From Mycobacterium sp. (GTDB taxonomy: Bacteria; Actinomycetota; Actinomycetes; Mycobacteriales; Mycobacteriaceae): DNA of 46,831 nt. Each line of letters begins with the position of its first letter. Positions within the stretch are counted from its first letter, which is position 1. Both the position numbers and the translations under genes were made by a program. The notes under the pieces were generated by a model. It made no database searches. It was not told where the DNA came from and saw only the letters and a list, made by a program, of their open reading frames with translations. Shown here one piece after another: positions 8,661 to 17,329 of this stretch. Location: NCBI RefSeq assembly GCF_025965855.1, contig NZ_JAOPWB010000295.1:1-46831 (forward strand). Direction: 5' to 3'.

Positions 8661-9632
8661 GTGTTGCTGACCGTGCTGCGCTTCAATTTCGCGTCGCCGC
8701 AGGGCGATCCGCGCACGCAGAGCGAACTGCTCAACGCCGCGCTACAACTGGCGCAGTGGGGCGAGTCCCACGGCATCACCTCCATCAGCGTCGACGAGCA
8801 TCACGCGACCGGGCACGGATGGAGCTGCAACCCGATCATGGCCGCGTCGATGTTCCTGGCCCGAACCACGTCGCTGATCGCGAGCGTGGACTGCGCGCTC
8901 GGGCCGTTGTGGAATCCCGTCCGGCTCGCCGAAGACATCGCGCTCGTCGACAACATGAGCCGCGGCCGGCTGCTTACCACGGTGGGCCTGGGCTATCGCA
9001 CGATCGAATATGACGCGCTGGGAGTCGATTTCAGCCGTCGCGGCAAGCTGATGGACGGCGTGGTCGATCGCATTCTGTCGGTCTGGTCCGGGGCCGACGC
9101 GGACGCCGGAGTCTGCACCGGTACGTGGACCCGGCCGCATCCACCGCTGTTCGTCGGCGGCGGTTCGCGCGTGACGGCGCGGCGCGCGGCGCGTTTTCGA
9201 CTGCCGCTCAGCCTCGCGGATCACCTGCCCGACATCGCCGCCTACTACCGCGAGTTGTGTTCCGGGGTCGGCGTCAAGCCCCTCATCGTCATGCCCGGGC
9301 CGATCAACCGCGGGATGATCTTTCTGCACGAGGACCCCGACCGGGCCTGGGAGCAGCTCGGCGACCACATCCTTTGGGAGGCAGTCACTTACGGCGGATG
9401 GTCAACCGAGGAACGGTCGCTCATGCACCTGCCCGGGGTTCAGACTCTGGACGAGGTCAAGGCGTCGGGACGCTACCGGTTCCTGACGCCCGACCAGCTC
9501 ATCGCCGAGGTGCGGGACTCCGAGGACTACGGCCCGCTGGTCATGCACCCGCTTGTGGGCGGGATGCCCGTCGGCGAAGCGTGGAAGTCGGTTCAGCTGC
9601 TCACCGACAAGGTCCTGCCCGCGCTCATGTGA
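8661..9632 (+). CDS. LLM-class flavin-dependent oxidoreductase
   Basis: 323 residues from GTG 8661, which begins one base after the previous stop codon. Bacterial luciferase-like features are present: SVDEHHATGHGWSCNPI, then LWNPVRLAEDIALVDNMSRG and LLTTVGLGYRTIEYDALGVD, followed by PLFVGGGSR. Members use reduced FMN or F420 to oxidise substrates. It is the last gene of the 4891-9632 run, so it probably supplies the oxygenation step. F420 or FMN use cannot be decided by eye. A possible hairpin follows at 9683-9705. Confidence 0.85.
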   Translation: MLLTVLRFNFASPQGDPRTQSELLNAALQLAQWGESHGITSISVDEHHATGHGWSCNPIMAASMFLARTTSLIASVDCALGPLWNPVRLAEDIALVDNMSRGRLLTTVGLGYRTIEYDALGVDFSRRGKLMDGVVDRILSVWSGADADAGVCTGTWTRPHPPLFVGGGSRVTARRAARFRLPLSLADHLPDIAAYYRELCSGVGVKPLIVMPGPINRGMIFLHEDPDRAWEQLGDHILWEAVTYGGWSTEERSLMHLPGVQTLDEVKASGRYRFLTPDQLIAEVRDSEDYGPLVMHPLVGGMPVGEAWKSVQLLTDKVLPALM

Positions 9633-9682
9633 TTGCAGACGCGAATAAGGGGTATGGCAGCGGTTGCATCGGAACGCGCCGG

Positions 9683-9705
9683 CGGTGGCGGATAGGCCGC
9701 CGCTG
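9683..9705. terminator. Possible hairpin between convergent genes
   Basis: The stem 9683-9691 / 9697-9705 (core GGCGG...CCGCC, with G-T pairs at the base) has a 5-base loop. There is no T-run. It lies in the 73-base gap between the flavin monooxygenase and sugar kinase genes, so a bidirectional terminator role is reasonable but weakly supported. Confidence 0.35.
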
Positions 9706-10590
9706 TCACGAAGCTAGCCCGGTCAGGTCGGGCCGTCCGCCGAGGCGCTGCACCGTCGAGCTGGCGGCCGCGGCCGCGAGCCGGCCCGCCTCGCGCGGTT
9801 CCGCCCCGTCACGCAGGGCGGCGATGAGCCCGGCCACGAACGCGTCCCCGGCGCCGGTGGGATCGACCACCTCCACGTCCGCGAACTCAAACAGCTCACG
9901 GCCGGTCTGCCACACCAGCAAATCGCCCACGTCCGGAACCGCGAGCGCCACCAGCCCGGGTCCGCACGTCAACAATTCGTCGGCCAACGTCGCCGCCTGC
10001 TCCACGGTGGCGATCTCCGTGCCTGCGATCAGGGCGGCCTCGGTGGCGTCGGCCCGTATCACGTCCACCATCCCGAGGAGGTCGTCACGAACATCGGGTG
10101 CCGGCACGCCATCCGCGACCACTCGTAGTCCCCGCCGCCGCGCCCGACGCGCCGCTTCCAGCGCGGTGGCGGGCGGCTGCTGCAGCTGAATGGAGACGGT
10201 GTCGGCGCCCTCCCACAATGAGGCGCACCGGTCGAGGTCTGCCACTTGAACAAGCGAGCTTTTGGGCAGATCTTCCAGCAGCATGCGCTCCGGTGGCCGG
10301 CTGACGATATCGATCAGCAGGGCCGTCGCTCCGCGCCGCGCAACACCTCCGACGTCGATGCCGTCGCGCTGGGCTTGCTGCAGCACCGAGACTCCGGCCG
10401 TGTCCTCGCCCACCACCCCGATGAGCGCGACCGGTACCCCGAGCTGCACGAGACCGACCGCCTGATTGGCGCCCTTGCCGCCGAGCACCTCCTCGCGCTG
10501 GAGGACCGTGGTGGCCTCACTCGCGGACGGCGGCCCGGCGGTGCGCAACACCAAATCGCGCCCGATCTGGCCGATCACCACAACATTCAT
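9706..10590 (-). CDS. PfkB/ribokinase-family carbohydrate kinase
   Basis: 294 residues from ATG 10590 (MNVVVIGQIGRDLVLRT). The frame stays open upstream to 10647, but the family begins with this first beta strand. The PfkB N-terminal signature is LGGKGANQAVGLVQLGV; the C-terminal signature with the catalytic Asp is VDPTGAGDAFVAGLIAAL. This family phosphorylates sugars or nucleosides with ATP; ribokinase-type GGKGANQA favours a ribose-like substrate, but this is inference. It is single and monocistronic, convergent with the preceding operon and divergent from the next gene. Confidence 0.88.
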   Translation of the reverse strand: MNVVVIGQIGRDLVLRTAGPPSASEATTVLQREEVLGGKGANQAVGLVQLGVPVALIGVVGEDTAGVSVLQQAQRDGIDVGGVARRGATALLIDIVSRPPERMLLEDLPKSSLVQVADLDRCASLWEGADTVSIQLQQPPATALEAARRARRRGLRVVADGVPAPDVRDDLLGMVDVIRADATEAALIAGTEIATVEQAATLADELLTCGPGLVALAVPDVGDLLVWQTGRELFEFADVEVVDPTGAGDAFVAGLIAALRDGAEPREAGRLAAAAASSTVQRLGGRPDLTGLAS

Positions 10591-10765
10591 GGGGATACTT
10601 GTGCCCACTTTTGGCGCATGGTACTCGGGCTGACGCTGCCATATCACCTCAGTCCGAACCGCTTTCGCCTCGCGGACAGCGCTCCACGATCGACAGGTGG
10701 TGAATCGCCGGGCGGCGCGGTGTCACCGTGTGGTTCGATCAGCACAAGACAAGGTCAGGAGAAAA

Positions 10766-12250
10766 GTGACTCGACGATTCGGCCGGCTCTTTGTGGTCCC
10801 GTTCATCTCGGCGCTGGCAATACTGCTCGCGCCGTCGGCGGGGGCCGACACCTACACCGACCAGGTGGTGGACAAGTTCAATGCGCAGACGCACGTGGTG
10901 GCCGACCCGGCTGCCACACCGCCCTTGCAGAACCCTGACCGGCTCAACCAGCAGATCCTCACCAGTCGGTGGGCGTGGAGCCCGACGCCGCCGGTCTGGG
11001 TGGCGGCGGTGGCGCCCGGCCAGACCGGCGTGACAACGGCGGATGCCATCCACAACGTCATCGTGGGCCGCGATCCGGGGTTCAGCGGAGTCATTCTGGT
11101 GATCGACTCCAAGGGCTACCACGTGCGCGCCTACAACGTGCCGAGGGTGATCGCGGACAGCGTGAACTCGTTCTTGGAGCAGTCGGCCAGGGATCACCGC
11201 AATGACCCTTACGGCGCGACCAGCGACTTCGTCAGCAAGCTGGCCGGTGTGAGCGCTGCGTCGGCTGGGCCGGTGACGACCTCTCCGGTTGGGACCGCCA
11301 AGCACACCAGCTGGGCCTGGCTGTGGCCGACGCTGATCATTATCGGCCTTGCGCTGGCTGTGACCGGCCTGATTTGGTTCGCCACGAGCCGAAATCGCAA
11401 GCACCGCAAGGATACCGAGGCGCGAGAGCAGGTCAAGGAACAGTTGATCGCCGCCGAATCCGAGGCCGCCGACCTCGATAGCGCGGTGATCGCCAATGCC
11501 GACACAGACGTCAGCGCCGAGTCGTTGAAGGCGAACTCCGGGCTGTACGAGGCCCGCAAGGCATACCAGGCAGGTGATTACACCGCGGCGCGGGCGCATC
11601 TTCGGGCCGTGCAGTCCACCGTGGACAAAGCCAACCGGAAGCTGAACCCGGGGGCATTCCCGAATGTGAGCGCCGTGACGTCGGTGCCCGGCGAGGACCG
11701 CAAGCAGGCCACGGTGCAGGCGAAGAATCCAGCCACCGGGCAGGACGTGACGATCAACAACAACAACTACAGCACCACCCCGCAGCCCGGCTACGCGAAC
11801 TACTATCCCGGGGGCCTTTACAACGGCATGTTCTTCTACCCCGGCTACTACCCGTACGCGTTCTGGGGACCGGGGTGGGGCTGGGCCCTCACCGATGTCC
11901 TGCTGGTCGATGCCTTGCTGGACGACCACTGGGGCGGCAGCTACGACCGCGGCTTTGAGGACGGGCAGGATTCGGCATACGCCAATCAGGGCTTTGACGG
12001 CGCCCAGAGCGCCGGTTACGACAGCCAGCAGGCCGATGTCGGCTTCGACGGGAGCTACCAGAACTCAGGTGGCGGCGACACCGGTTTCGCCGGCAACGAC
12101 AGCTCATACTCCGGCGGTGGCGACATAGATTTCGGCGGCAGCAACGACTCGGGCGGATTCGGCGGGTTCGATTCGGGTGGCGGCGACTTCGGCGGGTCGG
12201 ACTTTGGCGGCGGTGGCTTTGACTCCGGCGGGGGAAACGACAGCTTCTGA
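10766..12250 (+). CDS. Exported, membrane-anchored protein with Gly-rich C-terminus (TPM/YgcG-like)
   Basis: 494 residues from GTG 10766, which has ribosome site CAGGAGAAAA just upstream; longer upstream frames lack this. The N-terminus is a signal peptide (RRFGRLFVVPFISALAILLA, then SAGA). An extracytoplasmic region to about residue 180 includes DPGFSGVILVIDSKGYHVRA, which resembles the TPM-type domain of YgcG proteins. A single membrane helix follows at about 184-207 (WLWPTLIIIGLALAVTGLIW). Then come a charged coiled segment, a Tyr/Gly-rich part (YYPGGLYNGMFFYPGYYPYA) and a C-terminal Gly-Asp-Ser-Phe tail ending SGGGNDSF. Function unknown; a cell-envelope role is inferred. Confidence 0.7.
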   Translation: MTRRFGRLFVVPFISALAILLAPSAGADTYTDQVVDKFNAQTHVVADPAATPPLQNPDRLNQQILTSRWAWSPTPPVWVAAVAPGQTGVTTADAIHNVIVGRDPGFSGVILVIDSKGYHVRAYNVPRVIADSVNSFLEQSARDHRNDPYGATSDFVSKLAGVSAASAGPVTTSPVGTAKHTSWAWLWPTLIIIGLALAVTGLIWFATSRNRKHRKDTEAREQVKEQLIAAESEAADLDSAVIANADTDVSAESLKANSGLYEARKAYQAGDYTAARAHLRAVQSTVDKANRKLNPGAFPNVSAVTSVPGEDRKQATVQAKNPATGQDVTINNNNYSTTPQPGYANYYPGGLYNGMFFYPGYYPYAFWGPGWGWALTDVLLVDALLDDHWGGSYDRGFEDGQDSAYANQGFDGAQSAGYDSQQADVGFDGSYQNSGGGDTGFAGNDSSYSGGGDIDFGGSNDSGGFGGFDSGGGDFGGSDFGGGGFDSGGGNDSF

Positions 12251-12266
12251 CTAACGCGACGGGGTT

Positions 12267-13376
12267 TTAGAAGGCGGAGATCCCGTCGCGATGCGGATGC
12301 AGCGCTCCCACCGGAGAGGTGAGCGGAATGTGCAGCGCGTCAACAATTCCTGGCTCGGCCTCGCAGACCCAGGGGATGGCGTTGACCGCACGCATGCCGG
12401 TTGCCAGCAGGCCGTGATCGTTGTGGCTGTCGCCGGGTCGATGCCCGACTTCGAACTCGGCGTCAAAGCTCGGCTCGCCGTCGATGATGACGCGCCAGAT
12501 GCCGTCGGTTCCGCCGGTTCGGCCCTTCGGCCAATCGGGGGCGAGGTCGTCGGCGATGCGGTCGACGTGCTCGATGGTGATGACGTCGATACCGTCGACG
12601 ACGCCGATGCAACGGGCCCGGGTGGCACCGACGGTTCCGGCTTCGACAAGCCCGAACGCGGTGGGGATTTCGCGCGGTGTGGGCCGGAACTCGCACGTCT
12701 CGCGAATGTCGTCGAGTGTCACCCCCAGCGCCTCGGCCACCATGGTGACGGCGGCGCCCCAGCCCCAGCGCAGCACGCCGGGCATCTTCAACCCACCTCG
12801 GTAGTCGAGGGGCTGGCCGAATCCGAACAGCTCGCGCATATCGTATTCGGCCGGGTATTCGGAATAGTTGGTGATTTCGATGCCGCGCACCGAATACACC
12901 TTGTGCGACATCGACATCAGCGCGATCGGGAATAGGTCGGCGCCGAATCCCGGCTCGATGCCGCTCGAGAACAACGAACCGCCGCCGGCTTCGGCCGCGC
13001 CGCGGATCGCGTCGGTCACCTTGGCGGGCATCGAACCGCGCGGGTACACCAATCCCGGTATCGCGGTCGTCACAACGTTCTTGCCGGCGGACAGGATTCG
13101 GCACAGATCGCCGATCGCTTCCTTCATTCGGGGTGGCGCCGGCGCCGCGTAGACGACGCAGTCCGCGTCGCCGCCGAGGATTTCCGATTCGTCCCGGGTG
13201 GCGGCGATGCCGATCGGGTCGATGCCCGCGAGCTCGCCGGCGTCCCTGCCGTTCTTGTTGTCCGAGTGCACCCATACCCCGACGAGGTCGAGGTTGGGGC
13301 GGTCGGTGATGGTTCGGATGGCGTACTTCCCCACTCCGCCGGTGGCCCAGACCGCGACTTTGTACTTGGCTTTCAC
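12267..13376 (-). CDS. DapB-like NAD(P)-dependent reductase, copy A
   Basis: 369 residues from GTG 13376, with ribosome site AAGGAG a few bases upstream. The nucleotide-binding N-terminus is KVAVWATGGVGKYAIRTI, followed by GVWVHSDNKNGRDAGELAGI. Mycobacterial proteins of this group are annotated as dihydrodipicolinate-reductase-like or NAD(P)H-dependent amine dehydrogenase family; their real substrates are mostly unknown. A close paralogue is encoded at 15233-16303 in the same operon. Its start overlaps the stop of the TetR gene by 4 bases (GTGA). It is the last gene of the operon and ends 17 bases from the convergent gene at 12250. Confidence 0.85.
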   Translation of the reverse strand: MKAKYKVAVWATGGVGKYAIRTITDRPNLDLVGVWVHSDNKNGRDAGELAGIDPIGIAATRDESEILGGDADCVVYAAPAPPRMKEAIGDLCRILSAGKNVVTTAIPGLVYPRGSMPAKVTDAIRGAAEAGGGSLFSSGIEPGFGADLFPIALMSMSHKVYSVRGIEITNYSEYPAEYDMRELFGFGQPLDYRGGLKMPGVLRWGWGAAVTMVAEALGVTLDDIRETCEFRPTPREIPTAFGLVEAGTVGATRARCIGVVDGIDVITIEHVDRIADDLAPDWPKGRTGGTDGIWRVIIDGEPSFDAEFEVGHRPGDSHNDHGLLATGMRAVNAIPWVCEAEPGIVDALHIPLTSPVGALHPHRDGISAF

Positions 13377-13975
13377 CCCGTACTCCTTTTCCAATATGGA
13401 CTCTTGATCGCTTCGAGGGCGTCGGTGACGTAGCGGTCTAGCGGGCGTGGCTTCTTGGTCGACTGGCGCACCCACTGTTGGAATGCGAAATCGCCCGCGG
13501 CAAACCCGAGTTGGACCAGCAGGCCGGGGCGGATGTCGGTGTCCGGATTGGCGCCCATTCGTTCGCCGATCAGCTTCGTCGCTCGCTCCTTGTCCGCGGG
13601 TGTGTGCAGCCTGGCCTTGTCGAGCAGACCAGGAGCCACCAGCAGCGCCTCGCGCCACTCCTCACAGTCGGCTTGGTCGAACGACCGAGTGCGGACGATG
13701 ATCGCGTTTACCAGCGCGACGTCGGGTGATTCGGCGGCGGGCCGCTCGTCGAGCAGGCTGACGATTGCGGCGCCACCATGGCGAAGGGGCGCGAGTAGCA
13801 GCTCCTCCTTGGACGGCACGTGGCGGAAGAAGGTGCGCGGGGAAACGCCTGCGGCCGAGGCGATTTCCTCCGTCGTCACAGCGTCGTAGCCGCGTTCGAC
13901 GAAGAGCCGGAACGCCGCGCGCCGGATGTCGGCCCGGATCTGGGCCCGCTGCCGTTCGCGCAACGACTCGGTCAT
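13373..13975 (-). CDS. TetR-family transcriptional regulator inside an operon
   Basis: 200 residues from ATG 13975. The DNA-binding domain includes RAAFRLFVERGYDAVTTEEI and ASAAGVSPRTFFRHVPSKEE, a textbook TetR helix-turn-helix near residues 12-60. The C-terminal ligand domain (WREALLVAPGLLDKARLHTP) is of the type often seen in mycobacterial TetRs. The start and stop both overlap neighbouring genes by 4 bases, so its expression is tied to the enzymes it probably controls. The operator is most likely in the 16304-16405 intergenic region, but a convincing palindrome was not found there. Confidence 0.9.
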   Translation of the reverse strand: MTESLRERQRAQIRADIRRAAFRLFVERGYDAVTTEEIASAAGVSPRTFFRHVPSKEELLLAPLRHGGAAIVSLLDERPAAESPDVALVNAIIVRTRSFDQADCEEWREALLVAPGLLDKARLHTPADKERATKLIGERMGANPDTDIRPGLLVQLGFAAGDFAFQQWVRQSTKKPRPLDRYVTDALEAIKSPYWKRSTG

Positions 13976-14745
13976 CGGAAGGAGCCGATTCCACCGTCGA
14001 CGTGAATGGTCTGCCCGGTGATGAACGTCGCATCGGTGCCGAGCAGAAACGCAACCAGCGCGCCCACGTCGGAGCGGACATCGCCGATGCGCTTCATCGG
14101 AACACGTCCCACCGCCTTCGCGTAGTCGTTGGGCGCGAACTGTTTCCACGCTTTGACGCCGTCGGACTCGGCGAACGGGCAGATGACGTTGACGCGGATG
14201 TTGTCGCGCCCCCACTCCAGGGCGGCGACCTTCGACAGCCCGCGGATCCCTTCCTTGGCGGCGGCATAACCACCCCACTTGGGTTCGCCGCCGGTGCCCG
14301 TGCCCGAGCCCAGGTTGACGATCGACCCGCCGGCCGCCTCGACCATCAGCGGGTAAACGGCCTGCATGAGCAGAAAGGTGGCCCGGGGCCCGACGTCGTA
14401 ACCGAGCGCCAGGTCCTCCGTGGTGATGTCCACGAATGCCTTGGGCTCGTTGGTGGCTATGGCGTTGTTGACGAGGCCATGCACCGCACCGAAGGCGTCC
14501 ACCGCGGCCGCCACGATCCGCTGCGCGCTGGCCGGGTCCCGCAGGTCGGCGACCAACTGCTCGGCGCGCCCCATTTCCTTGAGTTCGGCGGTCGTCGCGT
14601 TCAGGACCTCGTCCTGGATGTCGACCAGCAGCACCTCGGCGCCCCGTTCGAGCAGTGCGGCGGCGATGCCCTTGCCGACGCCTTGCGCGGCGCCGGTGAC
14701 GATCGCGACGTGGCCGCGCATCGAGTCAGGGTGGGTGTAGCTCAT
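13972..14745 (-). CDS. Short-chain dehydrogenase/reductase
   Basis: 257 residues. The cofactor site is VAIVTGAAQGVGKGIAAALL. The usual NNAG is NNAIATNEP, so the Gly is replaced. Catalytic Ser lies in IVNLGSGTGTGG, and Tyr-Lys in GGYAAAKEGIRGLSK. The C-terminus ITGQTIHVDGG is standard. It overlaps the VOC gene upstream and the TetR gene downstream by 4 bases each. The substrate is unknown; context suggests a multi-step catabolic or biosynthetic pathway with the two DapB-like reductases. Confidence 0.88.
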   Translation of the reverse strand: MSYTHPDSMRGHVAIVTGAAQGVGKGIAAALLERGAEVLLVDIQDEVLNATTAELKEMGRAEQLVADLRDPASAQRIVAAAVDAFGAVHGLVNNAIATNEPKAFVDITTEDLALGYDVGPRATFLLMQAVYPLMVEAAGGSIVNLGSGTGTGGEPKWGGYAAAKEGIRGLSKVAALEWGRDNIRVNVICPFAESDGVKAWKQFAPNDYAKAVGRVPMKRIGDVRSDVGALVAFLLGTDATFITGQTIHVDGGIGSFR

Positions 14746-15236
14746 GTGACGGGTCCCAGCTGCAGTGGCACGCCGCGGTGCATCTCGTAGGTGCTGCGCG
14801 CACCGTTGGGCAATTCGATGAACTCGACCGGCGTCCCGTCGGGGTCCTTGACGAAAAACATTCGCACCCCGCCTATTTCGAACGGCTCTTGGTCGGGGGT
14901 GTAGCCGGCGGCGGCGATGCGGCGGTGAGCGTCATCGAGGTCGGTCACCGACAGAGACACGTTGTGTATCCCGGTGATGCCGCGTCGCTGCTTCTGCTCC
15001 GGCGGGTTCGCGCGGAGCGACAGCAGCTCGATCATCAGCCCGCCCAGCAAGCCACCCACCACCCGGCCCTCCTGCTCGCGGGGCGCGTGCAGGACGGCGT
15101 CGAAAGGCTCTCCGGAGATGACGGTTTCGAAGACGACCTCCATGCCGAGCACGTCCCGGTAGAACGCCAGCGCGCGGTCCATATCGGTCACTCCGACGAC
15201 GAGGTGGCAGAACGAGACGTCGGCGAGGGCGGTCAT
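14742..15236 (-). CDS. VOC-family protein (glyoxalase fold)
   Basis: 164 residues. The first module starts SFCHLVVGVTDMDRALAFYR followed by DVLGMEVVFE, and the second starts GIHNVSLSVTDLDDAHRRIA. The final strand PDGTPVEFIELP supplies the usual Glu. The His in FCHL, the His in GIHN and this Glu make a plausible metal set. Both ends overlap neighbouring genes by 4 bases. Enzyme type and substrate are not evident. Confidence 0.87.
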   Translation of the reverse strand: MTALADVSFCHLVVGVTDMDRALAFYRDVLGMEVVFETVISGEPFDAVLHAPREQEGRVVGGLLGGLMIELLSLRANPPEQKQRRGITGIHNVSLSVTDLDDAHRRIAAAGYTPDQEPFEIGGVRMFFVKDPDGTPVEFIELPNGARSTYEMHRGVPLQLGPVT

Positions 15237-16303
15237 GACGTTTCCGCGAGGTTGGGATGCGGGCGTCCCGCGAACAACGGCAGATCCAGGTACGTCTTGA
15301 TGCCTGGCTCGGCGGCGCAGACGTCAGGGATGGCGTTGACGCAATGGTTGGCGGTGGCCACAACGCCCGGATTCTTCAGCAGCCCTTCGGCGATCGTCTC
15401 CGGTTGCAGTCCCTTGAAGGTGAGGCTCACGGTGGGATCGCCGGTGATCTCGACCTCGAAGCGTTCGCCGCGCCCACCGAAATTCCATGCCGGTTCGAGG
15501 TTTTCCTCGCCCATCAGCCAGTTGACCGCCGCCGTGATGACCGGCTCGCCGTCGACGAGGGCCTGCCAGCGGAACCGGCGCGCGGCCACAGTGCCCGTGG
15601 TGATTGGGAACGGGGCGTAGTCGATGTCGGAGGCCGCCACCGCGACGTCCTGGATGGTCCTGATGTTCGGCTCGATGCGAAATCCCATGTGGTCGGCTAC
15701 CATTCGGACCGACTGCTTGAAGCCCGCCTCGAGCAGGCTGGCCATGGGGCCTTGCATGGCTTCCTCGGGGGTGCCGCCGAATCCCATGATGTGGCGCACG
15801 ACGTCCGGGGCGTTGTAGGTGCGGATGTCCGAGAACTCCTCGGCGCGCACGTGGGTGACCGCTGATGAGAGCGAGGACAGCATCAGCGGGAATCGCTCCG
15901 TGATGCCGCCCGGGTGGATCCCCGAACCATGCAGGGTCACACCGCCTTCGACCGCGGCGTCGGCGACGGCTTTGTGACGCGGGTTGCTCAGGTCGGGGTA
16001 GACCCAACCGACCGGCGTGACCACATTCTTTCCGGACCGCAGGATCGCGATGACCTCGTCGTCGTTGGGCACGAGCGGGCTGTACATCACGCAGTCGGCG
16101 TCCAGGGCCAGCACGTTGTCGATGCGGGTCGTGGCGGTGACGCCCAGGTCCTGAGTTCCGACGATTTGACCGACGTCGACGCCGTTCTTGTCCGCGCTGT
16201 GCACCCAGCAGCCGGCCAGCTCGAGCCGCGGATGATTGAGCACGCACTCGATGGCGGCCTTGCCGACACCTCCAGTCGCCCATTGGATGACACGAATATT
16301 CAT
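15233..16303 (-). CDS. DapB-like NAD(P)-dependent reductase, copy B
   Basis: 356 residues from ATG 16303. It opens MNIRVIQWATGGVGKAAIEC, then has the family segment GCWVHSADKNGVDVGQIVGT. Paralogous to the protein at 12267-13376: both share WATGGVGK, WVHS-DKNG and DADCV-Y. It is the first gene of the five-gene operon. The presence of two paralogues at opposite ends of one operon suggests two related reduction steps or a hetero-oligomer; both are inference. A promoter candidate lies at 16352-16381. Confidence 0.87.
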   Translation of the reverse strand: MNIRVIQWATGGVGKAAIECVLNHPRLELAGCWVHSADKNGVDVGQIVGTQDLGVTATTRIDNVLALDADCVMYSPLVPNDDEVIAILRSGKNVVTPVGWVYPDLSNPRHKAVADAAVEGGVTLHGSGIHPGGITERFPLMLSSLSSAVTHVRAEEFSDIRTYNAPDVVRHIMGFGGTPEEAMQGPMASLLEAGFKQSVRMVADHMGFRIEPNIRTIQDVAVAASDIDYAPFPITTGTVAARRFRWQALVDGEPVITAAVNWLMGEENLEPAWNFGGRGERFEVEITGDPTVSLTFKGLQPETIAEGLLKNPGVVATANHCVNAIPDVCAAEPGIKTYLDLPLFAGRPHPNLAETS

Positions 16304-16351
16304 CGGTGACCTCTCGAGTGCACGGCTTTACACGCCAACGGCTGAAATGGC

Positions 16352-16381
16352 ACAGTATGACCTGCTGGCAGTCACTGTCAA
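16352..16381 (-). promoter_or_regulatory. Candidate promoter of the five-gene minus-strand operon
   Basis: On the minus strand, TTGACA (16381-16376) is followed after 18 bases by TACTGT (16357-16352), a TAnnnT-type -10 box suited to mycobacterial SigA. It is 48 bases upstream of the ATG at 16303. The divergent SDR gene begins at 16406, so a regulator bound here could control both directions. Confidence 0.5.
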
Positions 16382-16405
16382 TGACGTGCACGCGCGGGAA
16401 GGCGG

Positions 16406-17266
16406 ATGATGGGCGTCCTCGAAGGAAAGATCGCGATCGTCACTGGAACCAGCCGCGGCGTGGGCGTCGGCATCGCGCACGAATTGCTGCGGGCCGGTGC
16501 CACGGTCATCGGTTGCTCCCGCTCGCCCCTGGACTCCATCCCGGGTATCGACGCGGACTGGGCGGCCCGCGCGTCCCAAAAGGTCTGCGACCAAGGCGAT
16601 TACCGCTCGATCGACTCGTTCGTCGCCGATGTCGTGGCCACCCAGGGCCGCATCGACATCTTGGTGAACAACGCCGGCGGCACGGTGCCGGCGCCGCACG
16701 TCGAAAGCATTCCCCAACTCGTGCAACGCATTCAGGGCGCGCCGGGGAGCGACGACGAGTATGAGCGCACGGCGCTTTTTCACGCGTACGCGGTACAGAT
16801 GAACCTCATCAGCCCGCTCTGGTTCGCCATTCGCGCATACCGGCAGATGCGGACCCAGGACGGCGTGGGCTGCATCATCAACATCTCCAGCGGCGCAGGA
16901 CACCCGGCCGGGTCTCCAACCCTGGTCTCCTACGGGGCGGCCAAGAGCGGGCTCAACCATCTCACCCGGTCGCTGGCCGAGGAGTGGGGCCCGAAGGCTC
17001 GGGTCAACTGCATCGCGCTGGGCCCAACGATGACCGAGAACTTCCGGTCGTTCGTGCTGCCCAAGGACGATCCGACGGGCGAAAAGTACTTCGCCGCAGT
17101 GCCGTTGCGCCGGGCGGGGGAGCCCGCGGAGGTTGGCCGCGTCTGCGTGTTCCTGGCCAGCGGAGGCGCGGACTTCGTCAACGGCACGACGATCGAGCAC
17201 GACGGCGGCATGCTGCCCGGCGTGCTCTACGACGCGGGCCTGAAGACCATCACCGATTTGCTGTAG
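16406..17266 (+). CDS. Short-chain dehydrogenase/reductase, divergent from the five-gene operon
   Basis: 286 residues. The start has two consecutive ATGs (16406, 16409) with GGGAAGG upstream. Motifs are IVTGTSRGVGVGIAHELL, LVNNAGGTVPAPH, Ser in CIINISSGAGHPAG and Tyr-Lys in VSYGAAKSGLNHL. An insertion of about 30 residues follows the NNAG strand (VESIPQLVQRIQGAPGSDDE), longer than in most classical SDRs. The gene is divergent from, and probably co-regulated with, the operon at 12267-16303. Confidence 0.9.
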   Translation: MMGVLEGKIAIVTGTSRGVGVGIAHELLRAGATVIGCSRSPLDSIPGIDADWAARASQKVCDQGDYRSIDSFVADVVATQGRIDILVNNAGGTVPAPHVESIPQLVQRIQGAPGSDDEYERTALFHAYAVQMNLISPLWFAIRAYRQMRTQDGVGCIINISSGAGHPAGSPTLVSYGAAKSGLNHLTRSLAEEWGPKARVNCIALGPTMTENFRSFVLPKDDPTGEKYFAAVPLRRAGEPAEVGRVCVFLASGGADFVNGTTIEHDGGMLPGVLYDAGLKTITDLL

Positions 17267-17329
17267 CGAGCGCGCACGGCGACGTGGTCACACGCGCCTC
17301 ATGTTCCCCGGCGGGGAGAGGGTGTCCCT

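Noticed and set aside
11739..12250. Short repeated Gly/Asp/Ser codons as a tandem DNA repeat or CRISPR-like array
   Set aside because: The repetition is a protein low-complexity tail with irregular units and no spacers.
13976..14278. Extension of the TetR gene upstream by about 100 codons
   Set aside because: It is Arg-rich, lies in another frame of the SDR gene and precedes a good TetR start at 13975 that overlaps the SDR stop by 4 bases.
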